The notes under the pieces were generated by a model. The model was given only the letters and a program-made list of their open reading frames with translations, ran no database searches and was not told the origin of the DNA. The translations under genes were made by a program, and so were the position numbers. DNA of 64,000 nt from Streptomyces sp. NBC_01294 (GTDB lineage Bacteria; Actinomycetota; Actinomycetes; Streptomycetales; Streptomycetaceae), in assembly GCF_035917235.1 (NCBI RefSeq), contig NZ_CP108423.1, positions 7,717,501 through 7,781,500 of the forward strand, given 5' to 3'. This document shows positions 32,488 through 41,632 of this stretch, in pieces. Position 1 is the stretch's first letter. Each line of letters opens with the position of its first letter.

Positions 32488-34296
32488 CTAGCGCGGGCGG
32501 GTGCCCAGCTTCACCCACTTCGCCGTGCTGGGCACGCCCTTCGCGTCGAGCAGGAAGAGCATGTAGTACCCGGGCGGGGCGTCGGCCGCGCTCGGCGGGG
32601 TCCGCAGCCCGATCGCGGAGCCGCGGGCGCCGGTGAGCCGGAGGTCCAGGTGGCGCTGGCTGGTGTTCACCGAGTGGGTGACGGTCGTCGGCGCCAGCAG
32701 CACGGCGCGCGCGACGTCCCTCGGGGTCGAGCTGGTGACCTGGAAGGCCGTGTCGTAGCCGAGGTCGCCCGCCGGAACCCGGTTGAGCGCCGGCCGGGGG
32801 CCCCGGTTCAGGTAGGCGGGCTCGTACAGCTCGATGCTGCCGTCCATCCCGTCCCTGATGTCGGGGTCGTTGGCGATCTGCTGCAGCTCGTCGCCGGTGA
32901 CCATCATCCGGCCGTCCGGCAGGATCAGGGCGTTGGAGTGGTAGCCGCGGGGCAGCCGCTGGGCCGGCCCGAGCGTCCAGCGGCCGCGCGCGTCGCGCAG
33001 CTCGATCTGCCGGTACTTCAGGTCCGCCTCGGGATTGAACGGCCCGTTGCCGTAGTCCCGGGTGTCCAGGGCGCCGTTCACGGTGATCAGCGTGCCGTCC
33101 GGCAGGATCAGCGTCCCGTCCTGGGTGCGGCCGAAGGCCCTCGGCTCCTCGATGCTCCAGCGGCCGCCGGACAGCCGGTACGTGTGCGGGTCGCGCGGGT
33201 CTCCGCCGAGCACCAGCACGGAGTCCGGGCCCCGGAAGCCGGCCGGCAGCGGCACGGCCGAACCGTAGCCCCGGAAGTCGGCGGGCCGCCGCGGCAGGTC
33301 GGTGCGCAGGTCCTTGACCGGGTCGAACAGCCACTGCTGATCGGCGTCGCGGCCGAGCCCGTAGATCATTCCGTCCCGCAGCGAGAAGAGGTGCGGATAG
33401 TCGTTGCGGAACGGGGCGTCCGACCGGAGCCGCTCCGAGGCGACGCTCACCGGGATGTCGAACGGCCGCCAGGGCACGGGACGCCCGAGCGCGGGGAAGC
33501 GCTCCACCACCGGAGTGGGCGTGCCCGTACCGCGCTCGGACTGGCCGGACATGATGATCTGCCGGCCGTCCGCCCCGGTCACGACCGAGGGGTACCAGCG
33601 GCCCACGGCCATGTCGCGGTTGCGGAACCACTTCTCCGTCCACGGGTCGAACACGAAGGACAGCTTGGCGCCGCTGCCGCCCTTTCCGCCGACGTTGCCG
33701 CCGAAGACCCCGACCATCCCGTTGGGCAGGTAGGAGTGCCCGGCGCAGAAGAAGGGGGCCGGGCGCGGGGCGTAGGTGCCGTCGGGCATCAGCACCGCGG
33801 GCGGCTCCACGTTCTTGAAGGCGCGGGCCCCGGTGCCCTTGGCCGGGTCCCAGAGGTAGGCGCGGCCCGCGTTCGTGCGGCCGATCGTGTTCGTGGGCCC
33901 GGTCTCCTTCGTGGGATCGGCCTCCACGCGTTCGAAGGAGAAGAGCAACACCTTGCCCGTCGGCAGCTGGGCCACGTGGACGCCGAAGTCGGGCGACGGG
34001 AAGAACTCCGCGAACCGGCCGGAGCGCGCCGCGTCGAACCCCGCGTTGACCTTGCGCTGGGACTCCTGCAGGGAGGAGAGGCTCGCCGTGCGCTTCGTCT
34101 GCGGGTACCCCTGGGTGCCCTCGGCCGCCCGGCGCAGCTTGGCGTGCGTGCGGGCGTGGTCCTCGCCGAGCGCGGCGGCCTCGTCGCCGGTGTGGTGGGC
34201 CGCGGCGAAGGCCGGCGCGGGCCCGGCCACCGTGACGGCCAGGGCCGTGGCGAGCGCCAGCGCCGACAGGACGGCGGACCGTGGTGCGCGGGACAT
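32488..34296 (-). CDS. Secreted galactose-oxidase-like radical copper oxidase
   Basis: 602 aa with signal peptide (cleaved about residue 32). A Kelch-type propeller is followed by a C-terminal DUF1929 immunoglobulin-like domain. The copper-radical site is recognisable: C184 (FFCAGHSYLPNG) and Y235 (GRWYPSV) for the Cys-Tyr crosslink, Y452-H453 (RGYHSNALILPDGRM), and H541 (VTHSVNTSQR). Enzymes of this class oxidise primary alcohols to aldehydes, making H2O2. Streptomyces GlxA is one, working with the synthase CslA. Here no synthase is adjacent, so the substrate is open. The ATG is preceded by GAGGAG. Confidence 0.78.
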   Translation of the reverse strand: MSRAPRSAVLSALALATALAVTVAGPAPAFAAAHHTGDEAAALGEDHARTHAKLRRAAEGTQGYPQTKRTASLSSLQESQRKVNAGFDAARSGRFAEFFPSPDFGVHVAQLPTGKVLLFSFERVEADPTKETGPTNTIGRTNAGRAYLWDPAKGTGARAFKNVEPPAVLMPDGTYAPRPAPFFCAGHSYLPNGMVGVFGGNVGGKGGSGAKLSFVFDPWTEKWFRNRDMAVGRWYPSVVTGADGRQIIMSGQSERGTGTPTPVVERFPALGRPVPWRPFDIPVSVASERLRSDAPFRNDYPHLFSLRDGMIYGLGRDADQQWLFDPVKDLRTDLPRRPADFRGYGSAVPLPAGFRGPDSVLVLGGDPRDPHTYRLSGGRWSIEEPRAFGRTQDGTLILPDGTLITVNGALDTRDYGNGPFNPEADLKYRQIELRDARGRWTLGPAQRLPRGYHSNALILPDGRMMVTGDELQQIANDPDIRDGMDGSIELYEPAYLNRGPRPALNRVPAGDLGYDTAFQVTSSTPRDVARAVLLAPTTVTHSVNTSQRHLDLRLTGARGSAIGLRTPPSAADAPPGYYMLFLLDAKGVPSTAKWVKLGTRPR

Positions 34297-34551
34297 GGGA
34301 CTCCTCACCGCAGGGGGCCCGGCGCCCCGGCCGGCTCCCGAACCCGCTGATTGCCTGAAGGATCCCGCCGATGGTAGGGACGAACCAGGACATTCGTCCG
34401 GCGCGACTCGGTGCACCGCGCCTCCTGCGGCCGATCGGCGGAGCGGTGGGGGCCGGTTGATCGTTTCTGCGGTGAATCGTTTCGGCCAACGAGGTGAGAC
34501 CGCGCACCCGTCGGCCGTCCGAGGCACCCGCGGACGGCTATTCATGTCGAT

Positions 34552-35202
34552 GTGATCAAGTCGCTCCGTACCGGATTCACCGCAGCCGCCGTGACCGCAA
34601 CGCTCGTCACGCTCACCCCCACGGCCGGGGCCAGCGCCTCGGCCCCCCTCGACGAAGTGACCGTGGACGTCGCCACCGTGAACGGATCGGGCTGCCGCCC
34701 AGGCAGCGCCACCGTCGCCGTGGCGCCGGACAACTCGGCCTTCACCGTCACCTACAGCGAGTACCTGGCCCAGGCCGGCGGCGGCGCCCCCGCCGTCGAG
34801 GGCCGCAAGAACTGTCTCCTCTCCCTCCAAGTGCACGTCCCCCAGGGCTACACCTACGCCGTGGCCCAGGTCGACTACCGGGGCTTCGGCAGCCTGCAGG
34901 AGGGCGCGATCGGCACGCAGAAGGCCAGCTACTACTTCCAGGGCATGAGCCAGACCGCCCAGCGCACGCACCGGTTCAACGGCCACCTCGACGACAACTG
35001 GCAGGCGACCGACACCACGGGCATCGAGGCCCTGGTGTTCGCACCCTGCGGCGAACAGCGCAACTTCAACATCAACACCGAGCTGCGCGCGGAAGTGGGC
35101 ACCTCCGACCCGTCGCAGACCAGCTTCATGGCCCTCGACTCGACGGACGGCAGCATCAACAGCGTCTACCACTTCTCCTGGAAGAAGTGCCCCGCGCGCT
35201 GA
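34552..35202 (+). CDS. Secreted DUF4360-family protein
   Basis: 216 aa with signal peptide (to about residue 29, GASASA). The DUF4360 features are visible: TVNGSGCRPGSATVAVAPDNSAFTVTYSEY, RKNCLLSLQVHVPQGYTYAV and a terminal cysteine (SWKKCPAR). It has four cysteines, likely two disulfides. The family is common in actinobacteria and fungi as small exported beta-sandwich proteins of unknown role. GTG start, divergent from the copper oxidase over about 255 nt. Confidence 0.72.
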   Translation: MIKSLRTGFTAAAVTATLVTLTPTAGASASAPLDEVTVDVATVNGSGCRPGSATVAVAPDNSAFTVTYSEYLAQAGGGAPAVEGRKNCLLSLQVHVPQGYTYAVAQVDYRGFGSLQEGAIGTQKASYYFQGMSQTAQRTHRFNGHLDDNWQATDTTGIEALVFAPCGEQRNFNINTELRAEVGTSDPSQTSFMALDSTDGSINSVYHFSWKKCPAR

Positions 35203-35225
35203 CCCGGGAAGGCTCTTCCCCCTAC

Positions 35226-35255
35226 GCCGGGGCCCGCCGTCGCGCGGGCCCCGGC
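35226..35255. terminator. Bidirectional hairpin terminator
   Basis: 12-bp stem GCCGGGGCCCGC with a 6-nt loop, between the convergent DUF4360 and LacI-family genes. Confidence 0.65.
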
Positions 35256-35275
35256 TGCCGCGTCCGCAGGCCGCG

Positions 35276-36319
35276 TCAGGCCGACGCGCGCCGGACCAGC
35301 GCCGTCTCGGTGATCACAGGACCAGGAACGAAGCCCCCGTCCGGACCGTCGTTCAGGGTGCGCATCAGCAGCCGCGCCATCAGGCGCCCCATCCCCTCGA
35401 TGTCCTGACGCACCGTCGTCAGCGGCGGCTCGGCGCTCTCCGCCACCGGCTCCGCGTCGTCGAAGCCCACCAGCGCCACGTCCCCGGGTACCGTCCGGCC
35501 GTGCTCCTGCAGCACCCGCAGCGCGCCGGTCGCCATCAGGTCGTTCCCGGCGAAGACGGCGTCTATCCCGGCGTCGAGGGCCAGCAGTTCGGCCATCGCG
35601 CGGGCCCCGCCCGCCGCCGTGAAGTCCCCTTCGGCGAACAGCTCGGGAACGGTGTCCGGGAGCACGTCCCGGTAGCCGCTCAGCCGGTCGAGCGCCGAGG
35701 TCTGGTCGAGCGGGCCGGAGATGTGCGCGATCCGCCGCCGGCCCTGGGCGAGCAGGTACCGTACGGCCTCCCGCGCGCCCCCGCGGTTGTCCGCGTCGAC
35801 ATAGGTCACGCCGCCCTTCTCGCCGGGGCCGGCGGTCCAGTCGGGGCGGCCGCCGTAGACCGTGGGCATGCCGATGCGGCGGGTGATGGCGGGCAGCGGA
35901 TCGTCGGTGTGCAGGGAGAAGGCGAGCGCCCCGTCGACGTGGCCGCCGGCCAGGTAGCGCTCGATCCGGTCGTAGTCGCCCCGGTCCTCCACCAGCAGCA
36001 GGACCAGTTGGGTGTCGTGGGCGGTCAACTCCTTGCTGATGCCCCGGACCTGACGGGAGAAGAAGGGATCCGAGAAGATCCGGACCTCGGGCTCGGCGAT
36101 GATCACCGCGACGGCCCCGGTGCGCCGGGTCACCAGGGTGCGGGCCGCGGGGTTGGGGACGTACCCCAGGTCCCGGATCGCCTCGCGCACCCGTTCCGCC
36201 AGGTGCGCCCGCACACCGTCGCCGCCGTTGACCACTCGGGAGGCGGTGGCCCGGGAGACCCCGGCGTGTGCTGCGACGGCCTCCAGGGTGGGACGGTTGC
36301 CGGGGCGGGGTTCGGGCAC
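35276..36319 (-). CDS. LacI-family transcriptional regulator
   Basis: 347 aa. The N-terminal helix-turn-helix and hinge helix are TLEAVAAHAGVSRATASRVVNG through GYVPNPAARTLVTRR, followed by a periplasmic-binding-protein-like sensor domain (GAVAVIIAEPEVRIFSDPFF ... FAGNDLMATGAL ... VGFDD). It should bind a sugar or similar effector. No sugar transporter or glycosidase adjoins it, and upstream lies only the wreck of another regulator. A perfect palindrome 52 nt before its start may be its own operator. Confidence 0.85.
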   Translation of the reverse strand: MPEPRPGNRPTLEAVAAHAGVSRATASRVVNGGDGVRAHLAERVREAIRDLGYVPNPAARTLVTRRTGAVAVIIAEPEVRIFSDPFFSRQVRGISKELTAHDTQLVLLLVEDRGDYDRIERYLAGGHVDGALAFSLHTDDPLPAITRRIGMPTVYGGRPDWTAGPGEKGGVTYVDADNRGGAREAVRYLLAQGRRRIAHISGPLDQTSALDRLSGYRDVLPDTVPELFAEGDFTAAGGARAMAELLALDAGIDAVFAGNDLMATGALRVLQEHGRTVPGDVALVGFDDAEPVAESAEPPLTTVRQDIEGMGRLMARLLMRTLNDGPDGGFVPGPVITETALVRRASA

Positions 36320-36370
36320 GGGTGTTCCTCCAGGGTGTCCAGGGACGGGGCGGCATCGCCGGACAGCAGG

Positions 36371-36381
36371 GTAACCGTTAC
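36371..36381. promoter_or_regulatory. GTAACCGTTAC palindrome, candidate LacI-type operator
   Basis: An 11-bp perfect palindrome in the promoter region of the LacI-family gene, suited to autoregulation. Its centre is a CG-containing pair as usual for this family. Confidence 0.5.
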
Positions 36382-36429
36382 GCCCGCTTCACACCCTGCC
36401 CCTCAGACGGCCCGGGGCAGCGGCCGCTG

Positions 36430-37642
36430 CGGCGAGCCGGAGTACGCACCGAGCTGGCGGACGAGGCCGGCGGGATCTCGGTGGCGGCCGACGAGATCAC
36501 GGACATGGCCCGCGACCATCCGGACATCGCGAAGGCCCTCGTCGCCCTCCACCACCGCTACCGCGACGCGGCCGAGCAGGCCGCGGCCCTCGCACCGCCC
36601 GGCGACTCGGCGGCCCTGGTCCGCACCGAACCGCACGACGAGGTACGGGACTTCTTCTACGCGCACCACAACCACTTCGACGCGCTCGACACACCGAGGC
36701 GGAGTCCACCGCCCGGGACCTGGGCGCCGGATCGGTCTCCCGTACCGCCGGGCACCTCGCACACGCGCTCTCGGCCCGCCACGGCGTGACGGTGCTGGAG
36801 GCGGCCCCCGAGCAGGCGCCGGACGCCCGGCGGTTCGACGCCGAGCGCGGCCTGCTCTTCCTGTCCCCGTGGCTCACCGACGCGCAGCGCGCCTTCCAGC
36901 TCGCGACGCAGCTGGCGCTGCTCGGGCACCGGCCCCTGATCGACTCCCTCGTGACCGGGCCGATTTCGACTCCGCCGAGTCCGGGGGCCTGGCGAGGATC
37001 GGGCTGGCCGACTACTTCGCCGGCGCCGTCCTCATGCCCTACGGCGCCTTCCTGGCGGCGGCCGAGGACCTGCGCTACGACATCGAGCTGCTCCAGGCCC
37101 GCTTCGGCGTCGGCTTCGAGACCGTCTGCCACCGGCTCAGCACCCTGCAGCGCACCGGACAGCGCGGGGTGCCCTTCTCGTTCCTGCGCGCCGACCGGGC
37201 GGGGAACATCTCCAAACGCCAGTCCGCGACCGACTTCCACTTCTCGCGCCTCGGCGGCACCTGTCCCCTGTGGACCGTCTACGAGGCCTTCTCGGCCCCC
37301 GGCCGGATCCTCACGCAGGTCGCCGAGATGCCCGACGGGAAGAAGTACTTCTGGATCGCCCGGATCGTCACCCGGGGCGGCCACCGCGGCCACGGACACC
37401 GAGCCCGCCGGGCCGAGTTCGCCGTGGCGCTCGGCTGCGAACTCCGGCACGCCGGCCGTCTCGTCTACGCCGAGGGCGTCGCCGTCGCCGACCCGCGGGC
37501 GGCCACCCCGATCGGTCTGGGCTGCCGGATCTGCGAGCGCCGCGACTGCGCCCAGCGGGCGCGGCCGCCGGCCGGGGGCCGCCTGGCGGTGGACCCCGAC
37601 CGGCGCACCTACGTGCCGTACCCGGTCTTCGGGGACGCCTGA
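36430..37642 (+). pseudogene. Broken ScfR/RamB-type acyl-responsive regulator
   Basis: Three reading-frame pieces join to a protein paralogous to the intact regulator at 43543-44958. The first runs VAADEITDMARDHPDIAKALVALHHRYRD to HNHFDALD. A one-base shift near 36691 leads to ESTARDLGAGSVSRTAGHLAHAL. A second near 36951 leads to FDSAESGGLARIGLADYF, RYDIELLQARFGVGFETVCHRLS and the Cys-rich end GLGCRICERRDCAQRARP. The N-terminal HTH is missing, so it cannot bind DNA as such. Remaining similarity is high, so the decay seems recent. Two sequencing errors could explain the shifts but not the lost N-terminus. Confidence 0.78.
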
Positions 37643-37708
37643 GCCGGCGCCCGGCGGCCGGCGCCCGGCGGCAGGCCTCCGGCCCCTGGCCCCGTCGCCC
37701 CCGAAGGC

Positions 37709-38494
37709 TCAGCCGTGGACGAAGTGCGGCGGGCGCTTGTCCACGAACGCGGACATGCCCTCCTTCTGGTCGGCCGTGGCGAACACCGCGTGGAAGAGGC
37801 GGCGTTCGAAGCGGACGCCTTCCGCGAGGGTGGTCTCGAAGGCCCGGTTCACGGCCTCCTTGGCCATCATCGCGACCGGCTTCGACATCCCGGCGACGGT
37901 CTCGGCCACGGAGAGGGCCTCGGCGAGCAGCTCCCCGGCGGGGACGATCCGGGAGACGAGCCCGGCACGTTCGGCCTCCTCGGCGCCCATGGTGCGGCCC
38001 GTCAGACAGAGTTCCATCGCCTTGGCCTTGCCCACGGCCCGGGTGAGGCGCTGCGATCCGCCGATCCCGGGGATCACGCCGAGCCGGATCTCGGGCTGCC
38101 CGAACTTCGCGGTGTCGGCGGCGAGCAGGATGTCGCAGAGCATCGCGAGCTCGCAGCCGCCGCCCAGGGCGTAGCCGGAGACCGCCGCGACCGTGGGCGT
38201 CCGTACCTGGCCGAGCCGGTCCCAGGCGGTGAACCAGTCGCTGAGGTACATGTCCATGTAGCCCTGCGGCCGTATCTCCTTGATGTCGGCGCCCGCGGCG
38301 AAGGCCTTCGCGGAGCCCGTCAGGACGATGCAGCCGACCTCCGGGTCCCGGTCCAGTTGCTCCGCGGCGGCCACCACCTCGGTCATGACCTGCAGGTTGA
38401 GGGCGTTGAGGGCCTCCGGCCGGTTGAGGGTGAGCACGGCCACCCGCCCCTTGCGTTCCAGCAGGATGGTCTCGTAGGCCGTGGGGGCGCTCAT
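37709..38494 (-). CDS. Enoyl-CoA hydratase
   Basis: 261 aa crotonase: [17 protein letters not shown], the oxyanion loop [11 protein letters not shown], then [34 protein letters not shown] with the catalytic Glu region. It is the last gene of the valine operon. Its ATG overlaps the stop of the 3-hydroxyisobutyrate dehydrogenase gene by 4 nt. In valine breakdown it would hydrate methacrylyl-CoA to 3-hydroxyisobutyryl-CoA. A generic short-chain crotonase role is possible as well. Confidence 0.82.
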   Translation of the reverse strand: MSAPTAYETILLERKGRVAVLTLNRPEALNALNLQVMTEVVAAAEQLDRDPEVGCIVLTGSAKAFAAGADIKEIRPQGYMDMYLSDWFTAWDRLGQVRTPTVAAVSGYALGGGCELAMLCDILLAADTAKFGQPEIRLGVIPGIGGSQRLTRAVGKAKAMELCLTGRTMGAEEAERAGLVSRIVPAGELLAEALSVAETVAGMSKPVAMMAKEAVNRAFETTLAEGVRFERRLFHAVFATADQKEGMSAFVDKRPPHFVHG

Positions 38495-39393
38495 GCGGGT
38501 GTTCCGTTCTGCGGTCGGAGGGTGCGGACGATGGCCGAGAAGTCCAGGCCGGCGCCCTCCCCCTCGGCGAATGCGGCGTACATGGCGGCTGCCTTGAGGC
38601 CCAGGGGGGCGTCCACGCCGCCGGCCCGCAGGGCGTTCGCTGCCAGGGTGAGGTCCTTGGCCATCAGGGGCGCGGCGAAGCCGGGCCGGTACTCGCGGTT
38701 GGCGGGGCTGGCCGGAACGGGTCCGGGCACGGGGCAGTTGACGGTGAGCGCCCAGCACTGGCCGGAGGCGGTGGAGGCCACGTCGTAGAGGGCCTGGTGG
38801 TCCAGGCCGAGGCTCTCGGCTAGGACGAAGGCCTCGCTGACCCCGATCATCGAGACGGCGAGGATCATGTTGTTGCAGATCTTCGCGGCCTGCCCGGCGC
38901 CCGCCGCGCCGCAGTGCACGGCCTTCTTGCCCATGGCGGAGAGCAGGGGCTGCGCCGCCGCGAACTCGGCGGCGCCGCCGCCCGCCATGAAGGTGAGGCT
39001 CGCGGCCTGTGCGCCCACCACCCCGCCCGAGACGGGCGCGTCGAGGGACCGGTGGCCGGCCGCCACGGCGGCCTCGTGCGCCGCGCGCGCGTCGGCCACG
39101 TCGATGGTGGAGCAGTCGACGAACAGGGTTCCGGGCCGCGCTGCCGCCAGCAGCCCGTCCTCCCGGTACAGGGCGAGGACGTGCCTGCCCGCCGGGAGCA
39201 TGGTGATCACCACATCGGCGTCGGCGGCCGCCGACGCGGCCGACCCGGCCGGCTCCACCCCCGTCGCCGCGGCGGCGCCCAGGAGCTCCGGCACCAGGTC
39301 GAAGCCGAGGACGCGGTAGCCGGCCTTCACCAGGTTGGCCGCCATCGGGCCACCCATGTGGCCCAGTCCGACGAACGCCACGGTACTGCTCAC
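38491..39393 (-). CDS. mmsB: 3-Hydroxyisobutyrate dehydrogenase
   Basis: 300 aa of the beta-hydroxyacid dehydrogenase family. NAD-binding [20 protein letters not shown], substrate loop [22 protein letters not shown], catalytic lysine segment [13 protein letters not shown] (Lys) and the KDLTLA tail. It oxidises 3-hydroxyisobutyrate to methylmalonate semialdehyde, the substrate of MmsA encoded by the first gene of this operon. GTG start with AGGAGG before it. Overlaps its neighbours on both sides by 4 nt. Confidence 0.88.
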   Translation of the reverse strand: MSSTVAFVGLGHMGGPMAANLVKAGYRVLGFDLVPELLGAAAATGVEPAGSAASAAADADVVITMLPAGRHVLALYREDGLLAAARPGTLFVDCSTIDVADARAAHEAAVAAGHRSLDAPVSGGVVGAQAASLTFMAGGGAAEFAAAQPLLSAMGKKAVHCGAAGAGQAAKICNNMILAVSMIGVSEAFVLAESLGLDHQALYDVASTASGQCWALTVNCPVPGPVPASPANREYRPGFAAPLMAKDLTLAANALRAGGVDAPLGLKAAAMYAAFAEGEGAGLDFSAIVRTLRPQNGTPA

Positions 39394-40484
39394 CAGGGCA
39401 CCTCCTGAGTCGAATCGGTGGCGGCGAGGCGCAGTTCGCGCGCGCCGAGCGGGGCGAAGAACCGTTCCACGTCCGCCGTGCCGACCTCGGCGAGGGTGGG
39501 CGGGGTCCAGTGCGGGGTGCGGTCCTTGTCGATCACCTGGGCGCGGATGCCCTCCACCAGGTCGGGGGAGGCCAGAGCCGCGCAGGAGACCCGGTACTCC
39601 TGCTCCAGGACCCTTTCCAGCGGGCCCAGATCGCGTGCCCGGCGCAGCGCGGCCAGGGTGACCTTCAGTGCCGTGGGCGATTTCGCCGCCAGGGCGGCCG
39701 CGGCCTCCTTTGCGCCGGGGACGCCGGTGGCGAGCAGCCGCCGGACGATCTCCTCGACCGTGTCCGCCGCGTAGCACGCGTCGATCCACGCGCGGGCGGC
39801 GGCGAGGTCACCGGGCGGCGGCGTTTGCACCCGCGCGCCGAGGCCCTCGTGTACGGAGGTCCGCGCGAGGTCGGCGGCCAGTGCGGGGAGCTCCGCCGCG
39901 GGGACGAAGTGGTCCGCGAGCCCGCACAGCAGGGCGTCGGCCGCCCCGACCGGCGTACCGGTCAGGGCCAGGTGGGTGCCCAGTTCGCCCGGGGCCAGCC
40001 CGAGCAGGTAGGTTCCGCCGACGTCGGGGACGAAGCCGATGCCCGTCTCGGGCATGGCGACGCGGGAGCGTTCGGTGACGATCCGGACGCTGCCGTGGGC
40101 CGAGACCCCGACGCCGCCGCCCATGACGATGCCGTCCATCAGGGCCACGTACGGCTTGGGGTAGCGGGCGATGCGGGCGTTGAGCCGGTACTCGTCGCGC
40201 CAGAAGTCCGCGGAGGCGCTGCCGCCCGTGCGGGCATCCTCGTGGATCGAGCGGATGTCGCCCCCGGCGCACAGGCCGCGTTCACCGGCGCCCTCGATGA
40301 CGACGGTCTCGACGGCCGGGTCGTGCTGCCAGGCGGTGAGCGCCTCGTCGATGCGGAGCACCATGGCGTGGCTGAGGGCGTTGAGCGCCTTGGGGCGGTT
40401 GAGGGTGAGGTACGCGGCGTGGCCCTCGGTGCGCAGCAGGACGTGGTCGCGGTCTTCGTGGGGTGCGTGGGGTGCGTGGGTCAT
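39390..40484 (-). CDS. 3-Hydroxyisobutyryl-CoA hydrolase
   Basis: 364 aa. The longer crotonase form, with [77 protein letters not shown] and the C-terminal [13 protein letters not shown] segment that marks HIBCH-type hydrolases. It removes CoA from 3-hydroxyisobutyryl-CoA in valine catabolism. Start and stop overlap neighbouring genes, supporting one transcript. Confidence 0.86.
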   Translation of the reverse strand: MTHAPHAPHEDRDHVLLRTEGHAAYLTLNRPKALNALSHAMVLRIDEALTAWQHDPAVETVVIEGAGERGLCAGGDIRSIHEDARTGGSASADFWRDEYRLNARIARYPKPYVALMDGIVMGGGVGVSAHGSVRIVTERSRVAMPETGIGFVPDVGGTYLLGLAPGELGTHLALTGTPVGAADALLCGLADHFVPAAELPALAADLARTSVHEGLGARVQTPPPGDLAAARAWIDACYAADTVEEIVRRLLATGVPGAKEAAAALAAKSPTALKVTLAALRRARDLGPLERVLEQEYRVSCAALASPDLVEGIRAQVIDKDRTPHWTPPTLAEVGTADVERFFAPLGARELRLAATDSTQEVPW

Positions 40485-41632
40485 CGCAGGGTCTCCGTGA
40501 GTCCGCGGGCGACGATGACCCGCATGATCTCGTTGGTGCCTTCCAGGATCTGATGGACGCGCAGGTCGCGGACGATCTTCTCGATGCCGTATTCGCCGAG
40601 GTAGCCGTATCCGCCGTGGAGCTGCAGAGCCCGGTCGGCGACGGTGTAGCCGGTGTCGGTGGCGAAACGCTTGGCCATCGCGCACAGCCGGGGGGCCAGC
40701 GGATCGTCCGAGTCGAGGGCCTCGGCGGCCTGCCGGACCAGCGCGCGGGCGGCGGCCAGTTCGGTGGCCATGTCCGCGAGCCTGAACTGCAGCGCCTGGG
40801 CGTCCAGGAGCCGCCCTCCGAAGGCCTCGCGGTCGGCGAGGTGGACCAGGCTGCGGTCCAGGGCGCTCTGGGCGCCGCCGAGCGAGCAGGCGGCGATGCC
40901 GAGCCGGCCGCCGTTGAGGCCGTTCATGGCGATGCGGAAGCCGTCGCCCTCGGCGCCGAGCCGGCGGTCGGCGGGGATGCGCACGCCGTCGAGGACGACC
41001 TGGCGGGTGGGCTGCGCGTTCCAGCCCATCTTGTGCTCGTTGGGGCCGAAGGAGACCCCGGGGTCCTCGCGTGCGACGACGAACGCCGAGATCCCGCCGG
41101 GCCCGCTCTCGCCGGTGCGGGCCATGACGATGTAGACCCCGGCGGCCCCGGCGCCGGAGATGAACTGCTTGACGCCGGTCAGCACGTAGTGGTCGCCGTT
41201 CCGCTCGGCGCGGGTGCGCAAGGCTCCCGCGTCGGAGCCGGCCCCGGGTTCGGTGAGGCAGTAGCTGCCCAGGGAGTCGGCCGAGCACAGGCCCGGCAGC
41301 CAGCGGCGGCGCTGCGCGGCGTCCCCGTAGCGGTCGATCATCCAGGCGACCATGTTGTGGATGGAGAGGTAGCCGGCGATGGACGGGCAGCCGGTGGCCA
41401 AGGTCTCGAAGACGAGGACGCCGTCGGCGCGGCCGAGCCCCGAACCGCCGTGCTCCTCCCGCACGTAGACGCCGCCGAGACCGAGGACCGCGGCCCGGCG
41501 GATGACCTCGACGGGGAAGTGCTTGTCCCGGTCCCAGGCGACGGCGTACGGGGCCAGGTGCTCCTGGGCGAAGTCGAGGGTGACCTCGGCGAGGGCGAGC
41601 TGGTCCTCGGTGAGGGTGGTCACGGCGCTCAT
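40481..41632 (-). CDS. Isobutyryl-CoA dehydrogenase (acyl-CoA dehydrogenase)
   Basis: 383 aa flavoprotein. CLTEPGAGSDAGALRTRAERN is the first family signature; QFRLADMATELAAARALV and LQLHGGYGYLGEYGIEKIVRDLRVHQILEGTNEIMRVI the C-terminal one, with the catalytic Glu in EGTNE. The N-terminal LTEDQLALAEVTLDFAQEHLAPYA and the operon context fit isobutyryl-CoA dehydrogenase (ACAD8-like), which makes methacrylyl-CoA. Its start overlaps the mmsA stop by 4 nt. Confidence 0.85.
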   Translation of the reverse strand: MSAVTTLTEDQLALAEVTLDFAQEHLAPYAVAWDRDKHFPVEVIRRAAVLGLGGVYVREEHGGSGLGRADGVLVFETLATGCPSIAGYLSIHNMVAWMIDRYGDAAQRRRWLPGLCSADSLGSYCLTEPGAGSDAGALRTRAERNGDHYVLTGVKQFISGAGAAGVYIVMARTGESGPGGISAFVVAREDPGVSFGPNEHKMGWNAQPTRQVVLDGVRIPADRRLGAEGDGFRIAMNGLNGGRLGIAACSLGGAQSALDRSLVHLADREAFGGRLLDAQALQFRLADMATELAAARALVRQAAEALDSDDPLAPRLCAMAKRFATDTGYTVADRALQLHGGYGYLGEYGIEKIVRDLRVHQILEGTNEIMRVIVARGLTETLR

